Below are positions 43,167-52,059 of a stretch of 64,000 nucleotides of DNA, one piece after another. A program made the translations under genes and the position numbers. The notes beneath the pieces were generated by a model. That model was not told the DNA's origin. It saw nothing but the letters and a program-made list of their open reading frames with translations, and searched no databases. Source of the DNA: Fusobacterium sp. FSA-380-WT-3A (GTDB lineage Bacteria; Fusobacteriota; Fusobacteriia; Fusobacteriales; Fusobacteriaceae); NCBI RefSeq assembly GCF_012843705.1, contig NZ_JABAFQ010000001.1, positions 329,347 to 393,346 of the forward strand, written 5' to 3'. Every line of letters starts with the position of its first letter. Position 1 is the first letter of the stretch.

Positions 43167-43650
43167 TATAAGAGAGATGATACCAAATGATTGGAAGTTT
43201 GTAAAAGAAATTTATGAACAGGCTCTTATAGAGGGAAAATCAACTTTTACTAAAAAATCCCCAACTTTTGAAAATTGGGATAAAAATCACTTAAAAAACT
43301 GTAGATATGTACTTGAAAAAGATAAAAAAATTATAGGTTGGTGCTCCCTAAGTCCTACTTCTTCAAGAGATGTTTATAAAGGTGTAGTAGAAATTAGTAT
43401 TTATATTCATCAAGAATATAGAAATATTGGAGCTGGAAAATTTTTACTTAATTATTTAATCAAAGAAAGTGAGAAAAAAGGTTATTGGTCTTTAATATCT
43501 TCTATAATTAGTAGTAATATAAATAGTATAAAATTACATGAAAAATGTGGTTTTCGTCAAGTTGGATATAGAGAAAAAATAGCAAAGGATATTTTTGGAG
43601 TTTGGCAAGATACTTTTTTATATGAAAAAAGAAGTAAACTAATATTTTAA
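43159..43650 (+). CDS. GNAT acetyltransferase, phosphinothricin acetyltransferase-like
   Basis: A 163-residue N-acetyltransferase. The acetyl-CoA loop reads HQEYRNIGAGKFLLNYLI (the Q/RxxGxG/A motif), preceded by strand GVVEISIYIH and followed by SNINSIKLHEKCGFRQVGYREKIAKDIFGVWQDTFLYEK, a pattern seen in the Pat/MddA group that acetylates phosphinothricin or methionine sulfone/sulfoximine. Start is the ATG at 43159 behind AGGTGA, overlapping the RND stop by 8 bases, so it is the fourth gene of the efflux operon. The natural substrate is not known. Confidence 0.85.
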   Translation: MFNIREMIPNDWKFVKEIYEQALIEGKSTFTKKSPTFENWDKNHLKNCRYVLEKDKKIIGWCSLSPTSSRDVYKGVVEISIYIHQEYRNIGAGKFLLNYLIKESEKKGYWSLISSIISSNINSIKLHEKCGFRQVGYREKIAKDIFGVWQDTFLYEKRSKLIF

Positions 43651-43660
43651 ATCAATAAAA

Positions 43661-43703
43661 AGAGGTTGTTACAAATTCTTTATTATAAACTGTAACAACC
43701 TCT
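43661..43703. terminator. Long-loop terminator between the efflux operon and phoR
   Basis: Perfect 13-bp arms (43661-43673, 43691-43703) with AGAGGTTGTTACA, 17-nt loop; usable in both directions between convergent genes. Confidence 0.85.
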
Positions 43704-43709
43704 CTTCTT

Positions 43710-45395
43710 TTATTTCATTAAATAAAATTTAAAAATACTTCCCTCTTGCTCTTTAGATTCAATTTTTATCTCTCCACTAAACTGTTCAACCACTTCTTTA
43801 ACTATTGATAAACCTAAACCTGTTCCACCTAAATTGCTTGTTCTAGCTTTATCCACCCTATAAAATCTTTCAAAAACTTTTTTTATCTTGTCTTCTGGAA
43901 TTCCAATTCCATTATCTTTTACACAAAATTTATACCTATCTTTTTCTTCATAGACAAATATATCTATTTTTGGTATTGATGAATGATTATAAATAATTCC
44001 ATTTTCAACTAAATTTTTTAAGATAAGAATTAGTTTCTCCCTATCAGTATTTATAAATCCTTGATTATTTGGAAATAAATTCCAATGAAAATCTATATTG
44101 GCATTTTTTTCTTTTTTTATAATCACCACACTATCGTTTACTTGTTTTTCTATTTTATAAATTTCTTCAGGAATAATTTGTAAAATTTTAGAATTTTCAA
44201 TTTTAGAAATATTTAAAAAATCTATTATAGTATTTTCTAATTTTACAACATTATTTTCTACAATATTTAAAAATTTTTTTCTAATTTCCTGTGGAGCATC
44301 TTCTAAAGCGATTAAATATCCTTTTATATTTGTTAATGGAGTCTTCAATTCATGACTTACATTACTTATAAAAGTTTTTTGGACCTCTACTGTTCTTCTG
44401 ATATTTGTTATATCCTTTATTGTAATCAAAAATTGATTATTCTTTTTTATTTTTTTTATATTTATTATAAAATATTCTTTAATACCATTAATATATATTT
44501 CTTGTCTAATATCCTTTTTCTCTTGTAAACTTTTTTTAATTACACTAATAATTTCTATATATTTAAATGCCTTAATATATTCCTTATTATCAACAATCAA
44601 TAGATGATTTAATGAATTATTTTTTAAAACAAATTTTCCATTTTCATCAATCAACCCTATAAAAGCATCTACTGAGGTAATTATCATTTTTAATAACTTT
44701 TTATCATAATCTAATTTTTCTATATTATCAAGATTTCTTTTTTGCCACTCTTTTAAAACTTCCCAAAATTCTAACAACCATTTTTCTTCTTTCTTGTAGT
44801 ATAAAAGTTTTTCAGTATTTCCTTTTTCAAGATATCTTTTCATCTTTTTTATTTTATTTTCAAAATCTCTTTTTAAATAATTTATATAGAAAAAATGAAT
44901 TATACAATTTAATACAATAAAAAAAGTTGTAAGAATCGTAGCAAAATATATAAGTTGCTCCCTTTTATCAGAATAATTTGTAGAAGTTCTTATTATATAC
45001 TTATCTTCACTTCCATATTTAACAGCATAGTAAGCATAATATTCTCCTAAAGTTTTACTTTTTCTTATATGGAATCCCTCATCACCAGCTAAAGCTGATA
45101 TAACTTCTTGTCTATCAAGGTGGTTATCCATTGAGTTTTCATTTCCTTTAGAATCGAAATAAACTTTTCCTTCATAATCAATTATAGTAAATCTTATATT
45201 ACTATCTGAAAATAGTTTTCCATATTCTTTAAAAGGTTTTCCTTGTGATATAAGAGTTACTAAAAGACTATCTTCTTTTAATATTTGTTTTTCCCTCTCT
45301 TCATATACCTTTGAAAGTAGTTCATAGTTAAAAATAACAAAGATTATTTCAAAAAATAAGATTATTATCCCTGTTATTATTTCTTTTCTTTTAAT
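43710..45395 (-). CDS. phoR: Phosphate-regulon sensor histidine kinase (PhoR-type) with AUU start
   Basis: A membrane sensor kinase, 561 residues if translated from ATT at 45395. From there the frame gives TM1 (about 7-23, IITGIIILFFEIIFVIF), a roughly 125-residue extracytoplasmic sensor domain, TM2 (about 148-172), a HAMP/PAS-like linker, HisKA with FISNVSHELKTPL (His348), and HATPase with N, G1 (DNGIGIPE), F and G2 (GGTGLGLSIV) boxes. The first ATG (45131) would delete TM1 and most of the sensor. No ATG, GTG or TTG occurs in frame upstream of it; GGAG at 45409-45406 is 10 nt before the ATT. It overlaps the phoB end by 19 bases. Confidence 0.87.
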   Translation of the reverse strand: MKRKEIITGIIILFFEIIFVIFNYELLSKVYEEREKQILKEDSLLVTLISQGKPFKEYGKLFSDSNIRFTIIDYEGKVYFDSKGNENSMDNHLDRQEVISALAGDEGFHIRKSKTLGEYYAYYAVKYGSEDKYIIRTSTNYSDKREQLIYFATILTTFFIVLNCIIHFFYINYLKRDFENKIKKMKRYLEKGNTEKLLYYKKEEKWLLEFWEVLKEWQKRNLDNIEKLDYDKKLLKMIITSVDAFIGLIDENGKFVLKNNSLNHLLIVDNKEYIKAFKYIEIISVIKKSLQEKKDIRQEIYINGIKEYFIINIKKIKKNNQFLITIKDITNIRRTVEVQKTFISNVSHELKTPLTNIKGYLIALEDAPQEIRKKFLNIVENNVVKLENTIIDFLNISKIENSKILQIIPEEIYKIEKQVNDSVVIIKKEKNANIDFHWNLFPNNQGFINTDREKLILILKNLVENGIIYNHSSIPKIDIFVYEEKDRYKFCVKDNGIGIPEDKIKKVFERFYRVDKARTSNLGGTGLGLSIVKEVVEQFSGEIKIESKEQEGSIFKFYLMK

Positions 45396-46063
45396 TTATA
45401 ACCAACTCCTTTCACAGTGTGAATAGAATCTGATAAAAGAGGAATTTTTTCTCTTAGTTTTGAAATATATACATCTACAGTTCTATCTCCTGTATAATAA
45501 TTACTATTCCAAACTTCATCTAATATTTTTTCTCTAGTTACTACTAAACCTTTATTTCTAACTAATAATAGCAATAAATCATATTCTTTCTTAGATAATT
45601 CTATCTCTTCTCCATTAACTAATACCATATGAGTATCTACATTTATCTCCATATCTAAAAAATTATATAAATTTTCTTCTTTTTGCTCTTTTTTCTCATC
45701 TTTTAATAATTTTTTTACTCTTAAAACTAATTCTCTTGGATCAAAAGGTTTTTTTAAATAGTCATCTGCCCCAATTTCTAGCCCCTCTAACACATCTTCA
45801 ATTTCAGTTTTGGCTGTTACCATTATTATTTTAGGATTTCCATATTCTTCTGGCAAACTTTTTACTATTTTAGTAAAACTTTTTCCATCTATTCCAGGTA
45901 ACATTAAATCTAAAATTACAACATCACTTTTTTCTTTTTTTAAAATTTTTAATGCTTTTAGTCCATCATCTATTTTATCTACTTTATGATTTTCCTTTTC
46001 AAAAAAATATGTTATTAACTGTTGTATTTCTAAATCATCTTCTACTACTAAAATTTTTGCCAT
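45377..46063 (-). CDS. phoB: Phosphate-regulon response regulator (PhoB/OmpR type)
   Basis: A 228-residue two-domain regulator: receiver domain with acidic pocket E8-D9-D10, phospho-acceptor Asp52 (VILDLMLPG), conserved Thr/Ser and KKPF Lys; then a winged-helix DNA-binding domain with LSKKEYDLLLLLVRN and RTVDVYISKLREKI. It lies between pstS and a PhoR-type kinase and next to Pho boxes, so PhoB/PhoP identity is well supported by context. Its last 19 bases overlap the kinase frame, and its C-terminal codons carry the kinase's ribosome site. Confidence 0.92.
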   Translation of the reverse strand: MAKILVVEDDLEIQQLITYFFEKENHKVDKIDDGLKALKILKKEKSDVVILDLMLPGIDGKSFTKIVKSLPEEYGNPKIIMVTAKTEIEDVLEGLEIGADDYLKKPFDPRELVLRVKKLLKDEKKEQKEENLYNFLDMEINVDTHMVLVNGEEIELSKKEYDLLLLLVRNKGLVVTREKILDEVWNSNYYTGDRTVDVYISKLREKIPLLSDSIHTVKGVGYKLKEKK

Positions 46064-46094
46064 TCTTTCACCTCTAGTTTATTATAACATAAAG

Positions 46095-46127
46095 TAACTC
46101 ACTTAAAAAATATTTTTAAGTGAGTTA
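46095..46127 (-). other. Perfect 15-bp hairpin between pstS and phoB
   Basis: TAACTCACTTAAAAA (46095-46109), 3-nt loop, complementary arm 46113-46127. On the minus strand no T run follows the stem; it may be a leaky terminator or an mRNA-stabilising structure that lowers phoBR relative to pstS. A possible -10 for phoB (TATAAT, 46086-46081) lies just after it. Confidence 0.6.
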
Positions 46128-46154
46128 TATAAAATCCTATTTATTTTGTTTATA

Positions 46155-46979
46155 CTATCTTTTAATAAATCCTTCTGACTCTACTATTTTTTGTCCATCT
46201 AAGGAAATAGCAAATTCAACTAATCCTTTTAAAGTTCCCTCTCTATTTGTTGGAACATACCAATAAATTTCTCTTGCTATTGGATAAGTTTTATTAGAAA
46301 CATTTTCTCTAGTTGGTAATACTCCATCAATTGCTAGAGCATAAACTGAATTATCCATATATCCCATTCCAATATATCCTATTGCATATTTATTAGATTT
46401 TACTTCTTGTTTTATTGCTTCATTTGAAGGCATGTATAATGTTTCATTCCCATATTCTAAATTATTTTTTTCTCCACCTCTAACTACATGCTCTTTAAAA
46501 AATTCATGAGTTCCTGATGATGAATCTCTTGATAAAGGAACTATTTTAGAATCTTCTCCACCTATTTCTTTCCAATTTGTTATCTCTCCTCTAAATATTT
46601 TTCCAAGAATTACTGAATCTAAATTTTTAATAGGATTTTCTTTATTTACTATAATTGTTATTCCATCAAATCCTAATACAACTTCTTCTATCTCCAACCC
46701 TAATTCTTTTGCTTTATCATATTCTTTGGATTTCATAGGTCTTGAAGTCATAGCTATATTTGTAGTTTTATTAAGTAAAGATGAAACTCCAACTCCAGAA
46801 CCTCCTCCTGTTACAGCAATTTTAGCCTCTGGATTTTTTCCCATATATTTTTCTGAAAGCCTTTGAGTAACATTTAAAATTGTATCTGAACCTTTTATTT
46901 GAACTACCTTACTTCTTTCTAGACAACCTGTTAATAAAATTCCCATAACTAATATAGTTATTAAAAATAATTTTTTCAT
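46155..46979 (-). CDS. pstS: Phosphate ABC transporter substrate-binding lipoprotein
   Basis: A 274-residue periplasmic-binding-protein-like lipoprotein: signal with lipobox LTGC (Cys19). Phosphate-contact motifs of the PstS family are present: KGSDT near residue 28, TGGGSGVG(V), MTSRPMK and RDSSSGT. Anchored on the outer face of the inner membrane, it passes phosphate to PstCA. The gene is transcribed away from pstCAB-phoU and shares the control region with its own Pho box pair. Confidence 0.95.
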   Translation of the reverse strand: MKKLFLITILVMGILLTGCLERSKVVQIKGSDTILNVTQRLSEKYMGKNPEAKIAVTGGGSGVGVSSLLNKTTNIAMTSRPMKSKEYDKAKELGLEIEEVVLGFDGITIIVNKENPIKNLDSVILGKIFRGEITNWKEIGGEDSKIVPLSRDSSSGTHEFFKEHVVRGGEKNNLEYGNETLYMPSNEAIKQEVKSNKYAIGYIGMGYMDNSVYALAIDGVLPTRENVSNKTYPIAREIYWYVPTNREGTLKGLVEFAISLDGQKIVESEGFIKR

Positions 46980-47063
46980 AAAAATTTACCTCCAAAAATT
47001 CTTATTCAAATTTTTTATTCAATTAATATTAAACTTTTCTTGTTAAATTATTATTAATTTAAT

Positions 47064-47080
47064 GTAAAAAAATTGTAAAA
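47064..47080 (-). promoter_or_regulatory. Pho box for pstS (two repeats, minus strand)
   Basis: TTTTAC on the minus strand at 47080-47075 and 47069-47064, start-to-start distance 11 bp, oriented towards pstS. Confidence 0.6.
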
Positions 47081-47084
47081 AATT

Positions 47085-47123
47085 TTTTACATTTCTTTTA
47101 CATTGGATTTACTTGGATTTTAC
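47085..47123 (+). promoter_or_regulatory. Pho box for pstCAB-phoU (four direct repeats)
   Basis: TTTTAC at 47085, TTTTAC at 47096, ATTTAC at 47107 and TTTTAC at 47118, each exactly 11 bp apart, the period of PhoB/PhoP-binding direct repeats. The array ends 10 bp before a TATAAT at 47134-47139, where it would take the place of a -35 box. Confidence 0.8.
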
Positions 47124-47133
47124 ATCTCTGTTG

Positions 47134-47139
47134 TATAAT
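47134..47139 (+). promoter_or_regulatory. -10 element of the pstC promoter
   Basis: TATAAT 10 bp after the last Pho repeat and 47 bp before the pstC ATG. Confidence 0.6.
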
Positions 47140-47186
47140 TCCTCTGTAAACAATTTTAAACTTTTAAAACGAGGTGAAATTACTTT

Positions 47187-48065
47187 ATGAACAATCTACG
47201 GAAATTTTTAGATTCATCTGTAAAAAAATTTCTTTTAGCAACAGGAATATTAAACATTGTAATAATATTTCTTATATTCTTATTTATATTTATTAATGGA
47301 ATAGAATTTTTTAAATATTCCAAAATCTCTGACTTTTTGTTTGGTACTAAATGGATATCTCTTTCTGGAATTTATGGGCTTATTCCTCTATTAGTGGGTT
47401 CTTTTTGGGTAACAATAGTAGCTATCTTAATCTCTGTTCCTTTAGGAATTCTTACAGCTGTTTATATTTTTGAATATGCCCCAATAAAAATAAAAAATAA
47501 TATGAAAATTCTAATTGAAATAATGTCAGCTATCCCTTCTGTTGTTCTTGGTTTTATTGGATTATATGTTTTATCTGGTCCAATAAAAAATATATTTAAC
47601 TTAAATAGTGGACTTACAAGTTTTACAGGTTCTATTATGCTTGCTTTTATGGCTTTACCAACAATAATAACAATGACAGAAGATGCTCTTAACACTTTAG
47701 ATACATCATACAAAGAAGCCTCTTTAGCCTTAGGGGCTACAAAAATAGAAACTATTTTTAATGTTTTATTACCAGCTGCTTTTCCAGGAATTTTTGCTGG
47801 TGTTATGTTAGGTTTTGGAAGAATTATCGGAGAAACTTTAACTGTTTTAATGGTTACAGGAAATGCTCCAATTATTGCAAACTCTCCTCTTTCTCCTGTT
47901 AGAACAATGACAGCTACTATTGCTGCTGAAATGGGAGAAGTTGTTCATGACAGTGAACATTATTTGGCTCTTTTTGCCATTGGAATTATTTTATTTTTAA
48001 TAAGTTTTATTACAAATACTGTAGCTGATTATTTTATAAGAAAAGCTCGTAACTTAAAAAATTAG
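47187..48065 (+). CDS. pstC: Phosphate ABC transporter permease PstC
   Basis: A 292-residue inner-membrane permease with six helices. The cytoplasmic EAA loop reads YKEASLALGATKIETIFNVLLPAAFPGIFAG, and IEIMSAIPSVVLGFIGL and GRIIGETLTVLMVTGN are PstC landmarks. With PstA it forms the membrane channel of the high-affinity phosphate importer. Ribosome site GAGGTGA. First gene of the pstCAB-phoU operon under the four-repeat Pho box; pstA follows after 9 bp. Confidence 0.95.
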   Translation: MNNLRKFLDSSVKKFLLATGILNIVIIFLIFLFIFINGIEFFKYSKISDFLFGTKWISLSGIYGLIPLLVGSFWVTIVAILISVPLGILTAVYIFEYAPIKIKNNMKILIEIMSAIPSVVLGFIGLYVLSGPIKNIFNLNSGLTSFTGSIMLAFMALPTIITMTEDALNTLDTSYKEASLALGATKIETIFNVLLPAAFPGIFAGVMLGFGRIIGETLTVLMVTGNAPIIANSPLSPVRTMTATIAAEMGEVVHDSEHYLALFAIGIILFLISFITNTVADYFIRKARNLKN

Positions 48066-48074
48066 AGGTGAAAA

Positions 48075-48920
48075 ATGTTAATAGTTAAAAAAAATAGAGA
48101 AAATTTATTTAAATATGCTATTGGAATAACTACTTTCTTAACTATATTACCTATTTTTATCATTTTAGGTTTTATATCTTTAAAAGGAATTATATCTATA
48201 AACTTTGATTTCCTATTTTCAATGCCTACAGATGGAATGAGAAGTGGTGGAATATTTCCAGCTATAGTTGGTAGTATTTATTTAACACTTGGAACAATAT
48301 TATTTTCTGTCCCTTTTGGAATTTTTACAGGAGTTTATTTAGTTGAATATGCAAAAGATACTCCATTAACAAAATTTATAAATTTAACTATTATAAATCT
48401 TGCTGGAATCCCAAGTATTATTTATGGATTATTTGGAATGGCTTTGTTTGTTATATTCTTAAATTTTGGTTCATCTATTTTATCAGGCTCTCTTACTTTA
48501 GGGATTATGTGTCTACCTGTCATCATAACTTCCGTAAGAGAAGCTCTACTTAGTGTTCCAAATACTTTAAGAGAAGCCTCTTTAGGATTAGGGGCTACAA
48601 AATGGGAAACTACTTATAAAGTTGTTTTACCAGCTGCTGCTCCAGGAATTCTTACAGGAATTATTTTGAGTATATCAAGAGCAGCTGGAGAAACAGCTCC
48701 AATAATGTTTACTGCTGCTGCTTTCTATTTTCCTTTTTTACCTGAAGGAATTTTTGACCAAGTAATGGCTTTACCTTATCATTTATATGTTATATCTACT
48801 CAAGTTCCTAATATGCCTGCTAGTAATATGTATGGAACATTATTTATCTTAGTATTTATAACTATTGGATTTAATTTATTAGGTGCTTTTGTTAGAAATA
48901 GATTTAAAAAGAAATATTAA
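48075..48920 (+). CDS. pstA: Phosphate ABC transporter permease PstA
   Basis: A 281-residue permease, partner of PstC, with six helices and the EAA motif LREASLGLGATKWETTYKVVLPAAAPGILTGI. Preceding segments INLAGIPSIIYGLFGMALFV and SRAAGETAPIMFTAAA are typical of PstA. Located 9 bp after pstC and 27 bp before pstB. Confidence 0.95.
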   Translation: MLIVKKNRENLFKYAIGITTFLTILPIFIILGFISLKGIISINFDFLFSMPTDGMRSGGIFPAIVGSIYLTLGTILFSVPFGIFTGVYLVEYAKDTPLTKFINLTIINLAGIPSIIYGLFGMALFVIFLNFGSSILSGSLTLGIMCLPVIITSVREALLSVPNTLREASLGLGATKWETTYKVVLPAAAPGILTGIILSISRAAGETAPIMFTAAAFYFPFLPEGIFDQVMALPYHLYVISTQVPNMPASNMYGTLFILVFITIGFNLLGAFVRNRFKKKY

Positions 48921-48947
48921 TTAGTATATATGAGGTGAATAAAAATT

Positions 48948-49706
48948 ATGGAAAATAATAGAATAGAAGTTAAAAATTTTAATTTTTACTATGGAGATTT
49001 TAAAGCTTTAAAAAATATCAATATGCAAATACAAAAAAATAAAGTTACTGCTCTTATTGGTCCATCTGGTTGTGGAAAATCTACTTTTTTAAGGTCACTT
49101 AATAGAATGAACGATTTAATCAATGGAACAAAATATGAAGGAGAAGTATTACTTGATGGTAAAAATATCCTTGATGAGTCCTTTGATGTTACAGAATTAA
49201 GAAAAAAAGTGGGAATGGTTTTCCAAAAACCAAATCCTTTCCCAAAAAGTATATATGACAATATTACTTTTGCCCCTATTTTACATGGAGAAAAAGATAA
49301 AAATAAATTAGATGAAATTGTAGAAAGTTCTTTAAAAGCTGTGGCTCTGTGGGATGAAGTTAAAGATAAACTACATGAATCTGCTTTAAAATTATCTGGT
49401 GGACAACAACAAAGACTTTGTATTGCAAGAGCAATTTCTATAAAACCAGAAATACTTTTAATGGACGAGCCAACTTCTGCTCTTGACCCTATCTCTACAT
49501 CAAAAATAGAAGAACTTATAAGACAGTTGGAAAAAGATTATAGTATAGTTATCGTTACTCACAATATGCAACAAGCTGCTAGAATTTCTGAATATACTGG
49601 ATTTTTCTATCAGGGAGTTTTAGAAGAATTTGATAAGACAGAAATTATTTTTACTGCTCCAAATAATAAAAAAACAGAAGATTATATTACAGGAAAATTT
49701 GGATAA
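48948..49706 (+). CDS. pstB: Phosphate ABC transporter ATP-binding protein PstB
   Basis: A 252-residue ABC ATPase. Walker [10 protein letters not shown] (about 37-45), Q-loop [14 protein letters not shown] (a PstB-specific form), signature LSGGQQQRL, Walker [14 protein letters not shown] and H-loop [10 protein letters not shown]. It powers phosphate import through PstCA. Length and motifs are fully normal. Confidence 0.97.
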   Translation: MENNRIEVKNFNFYYGDFKALKNINMQIQKNKVTALIGPSGCGKSTFLRSLNRMNDLINGTKYEGEVLLDGKNILDESFDVTELRKKVGMVFQKPNPFPKSIYDNITFAPILHGEKDKNKLDEIVESSLKAVALWDEVKDKLHESALKLSGGQQQRLCIARAISIKPEILLMDEPTSALDPISTSKIEELIRQLEKDYSIVIVTHNMQQAARISEYTGFFYQGVLEEFDKTEIIFTAPNNKKTEDYITGKFG

Positions 49707-49745
49707 AAAGAATTTTTATTAATTATATTTTTTAGGAGGAAAAAA

Positions 49746-50432
49746 ATGAGAAATTTACAAGAAAGTTTAAAAGGGTTAAATGAGCATTATTTAGAAATGT
49801 TAAAACATTTAAATAGAATGTTAGAAATAAATTTAGAAGCTATACATGATGGAAAAGTATCTTCTAAATTATATGGAGAATGCTTTATAGTAGAAGATGT
49901 TATAAATGCTTTTGAAGTTAAAGTAAAAGAAGATTGTATAAATACTATTGCTAGATTTCAACCAGCTGCTAAAAATCTTAGAGAGCTTATAATGCTTATA
50001 GATGGAGTAAGATTAATTGAAAGAATGGCTGATATATTAAAAGCAAATTTTAGAGCCATTAAAGATATTGAATCTAATAATCCTGAAATAAATTCTAGAT
50101 TAGATGGAGCTTTTTATGAATATTTAATAAAAATAAAAAAAATATTTGATTCTTATGTAACATCTTTTGCTACTTCTGATGAAACTATTCTTTATGAATT
50201 AATATCTGCTGATGAAGAAATCAATAAAAAAACTGATGAAATAGTTGCTAAAATAGCTAGCTGTATTAAAGAAAATCCAAATGAAACTGAAATTTTATTG
50301 GAGGTTGTTTCTTTGGTTAAGAAGTATGAAAGATTTTCTGACCATATAATCCATTTAGTGGTAGATTTAGTATATACTTTAAAAGGTGAAAATCTTAGAA
50401 AAAAAGAACTGTTAGAAGAACAAGAAAAATAA
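49746..50432 (+). CDS. phoU: Phosphate regulon protein PhoU
   Basis: A 228-residue all-helical protein with the duplicated PhoU three-helix bundle: first half with ARFQPAAKNLRELIMLIDGVRLIERMADI, second half with EVVSLVKKYERFSDHIIHLV, each holding an E/D-x3-D-type metal site. PhoU tunes PstSCAB and signals phosphate sufficiency to PhoR. Ribosome site TTAGGAGG. Last gene of the operon, followed by a terminator. Confidence 0.92.
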   Translation: MRNLQESLKGLNEHYLEMLKHLNRMLEINLEAIHDGKVSSKLYGECFIVEDVINAFEVKVKEDCINTIARFQPAAKNLRELIMLIDGVRLIERMADILKANFRAIKDIESNNPEINSRLDGAFYEYLIKIKKIFDSYVTSFATSDETILYELISADEEINKKTDEIVAKIASCIKENPNETEILLEVVSLVKKYERFSDHIIHLVVDLVYTLKGENLRKKELLEEQEK

Positions 50433-50454
50433 AATTTTACTTTTATATAAAAAA

Positions 50455-50493
50455 GGACTGTTACATTTTATAATAAAATATTTGTAACAGTCT
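50455..50493. terminator. Terminator after phoU with GACTGTTACA arms
   Basis: 10-bp arms 50456-50465 and 50483-50492, extendable by a G-U pair, 17-nt loop; T-rich on both sides, usable by the convergent MATE gene too. Confidence 0.8.
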
Positions 50494-50520
50494 CTTTTAT
50501 ATTTTTTATAAAAATTTTAA

Positions 50521-51885
50521 TTATACTAAAAGATTTTGTTCTGATATTTTTATTTTTAAATCTTTTATAACTTTTTGTACAACCAATAATCCTACTATAA
50601 AAGTACAAATATCAGCAAAAGGTTGACAATATTGTAACCCTCTTATTCCAAAAATATTAGGTAAAACAAAAAGAGCTGGTATTAAAAATATTCCTTGTCT
50701 TCCCATAGCTACTAATGTAGCCCAGAATCCATATCCTATTGATTGAGTTAACATATTAGCCATAACAATTGAAGCTTGAATAGGTAAAGTTAAACATTGA
50801 TAACGTAAAGCTATTGTTCCTATTTCTATTACTTCTAAATCTTCTTTTCTAAATAAAGCAATTATCTCTGGAGCAAAAGTAAAACATAAAACTCCTAAAA
50901 TAGTTAATAGTATAACTCCCACTTTTAAGCAAAAATAATAAGCTTCTAAAACTCTTTCATATTTTTTTGCTCCATAATTATATCCACATACAGGTTGAAA
51001 ACCTTGTCCAAACCCTATCAGAGAGGAATTTATAAATAACATTATTCTCACAGTAATTGACATTGCTGCTATAGCTGCATCCCCAAAAGGACTTGCACAA
51101 ACATTTAAGGCTACAGCTGCCATACTCGCTAATCCTTGACGAGAAAGGCTTGGAAGTCCAGCTTTAAAAATTTCTTTATATACCCACGGTTTCAAAGTAA
51201 ATTTACTAATTTTTATTGTTACATTTTTCTTATTTCTTTGGCTCATAAAAAATAAAATTCCAAAACTTATAAATTGGCTAAATATTGTTGCTATAGCTGC
51301 TCCTGATATTCCCATATTAAACTTAAAAATTAATATAGGGTCAAGTATCATATTTAATATTCCACCTGTGACTAATCCAAGCATAGAATAAAAAGCATTT
51401 CCTTGTGACCTGTGTAAATTATTTAAAACAAAAGCACAACACATATATGGAGTTCCTATTAAAATATATTTTGCATAATCCTTAGCATAAGGAACTATTG
51501 TTGGAGTAGCTCCTAAAATTTTTACAAATTTATCTAAATTTAAAAGTCCTATAATTGACAAAGTTCCTCCTAAAATCAAGGCTGTAAAAAAGGCTGTAGC
51601 TGCTGCTCTGTGAGCTCCTTCACCATCTTGATTTCCTAAACTTCTTGATACATAGTTTCCACTTCCCATTCCCAAAGTAAAACCAATTGCTTGTATCATT
51701 GCCATAAGTGAAAAATTAATTCCTACTGCTGCTGAAGCAGAAGTTCCTATTTGACTTACAAAAAATGTATCAGCCATATTATAAATAGAGGTTACTAACA
51801 TTGTTATTATAGTAGGAATCGCTAATCTTGGAATTAATTTTGAAATTTTAGTTTCTGTCATTTTGATATACATATCATTATTCAT
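50521..51885 (-). CDS. MATE family efflux transporter
   Basis: A 454-residue inner-membrane exporter with 12 helices in two homologous halves. LAIPTIITMLVTSIYNMADTFFVS at the N-terminus and GQGFQPVCGYNYGAKKYERV in the second half are MATE signatures (NorM/DinF branch, MepA-like). Such pumps use sodium or protons to expel cationic drugs or metabolites. I start at the ATG at 51885, which has GGTGA upstream; the longer frame runs through noncoding sequence. Single-gene unit between terminators. Confidence 0.92.
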   Translation of the reverse strand: MNNDMYIKMTETKISKLIPRLAIPTIITMLVTSIYNMADTFFVSQIGTSASAAVGINFSLMAMIQAIGFTLGMGSGNYVSRSLGNQDGEGAHRAAATAFFTALILGGTLSIIGLLNLDKFVKILGATPTIVPYAKDYAKYILIGTPYMCCAFVLNNLHRSQGNAFYSMLGLVTGGILNMILDPILIFKFNMGISGAAIATIFSQFISFGILFFMSQRNKKNVTIKISKFTLKPWVYKEIFKAGLPSLSRQGLASMAAVALNVCASPFGDAAIAAMSITVRIMLFINSSLIGFGQGFQPVCGYNYGAKKYERVLEAYYFCLKVGVILLTILGVLCFTFAPEIIALFRKEDLEVIEIGTIALRYQCLTLPIQASIVMANMLTQSIGYGFWATLVAMGRQGIFLIPALFVLPNIFGIRGLQYCQPFADICTFIVGLLVVQKVIKDLKIKISEQNLLV

Positions 51886-51996
51886 AATTATCACCAAAAA
51901 ATTAATTTTGTATACTATTATTATAGCATATTTTTTTAATTTCATAAAATCGTTTATATTAAATATTAAAGAAGTATTTTTTTTAACTATAAAAAA

Positions 51997-52038
51997 ATTA
52001 CACTTTCTATCTTAAAATTTTAAGATAAAAAGTGTAAT
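51997..52038. terminator. Terminator of the PTS operon (bidirectional hairpin)
   Basis: ATTACACTTT... paired with ...AAAGTGTAAT, including the inner CTTAAAA/TTTTAAG, with A and T runs on both sides; lies 22 bp beyond the PTS IIB stop. Confidence 0.8.
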
Positions 52039-52059
52039 ATTTTTTTTATTTTTTATAAA

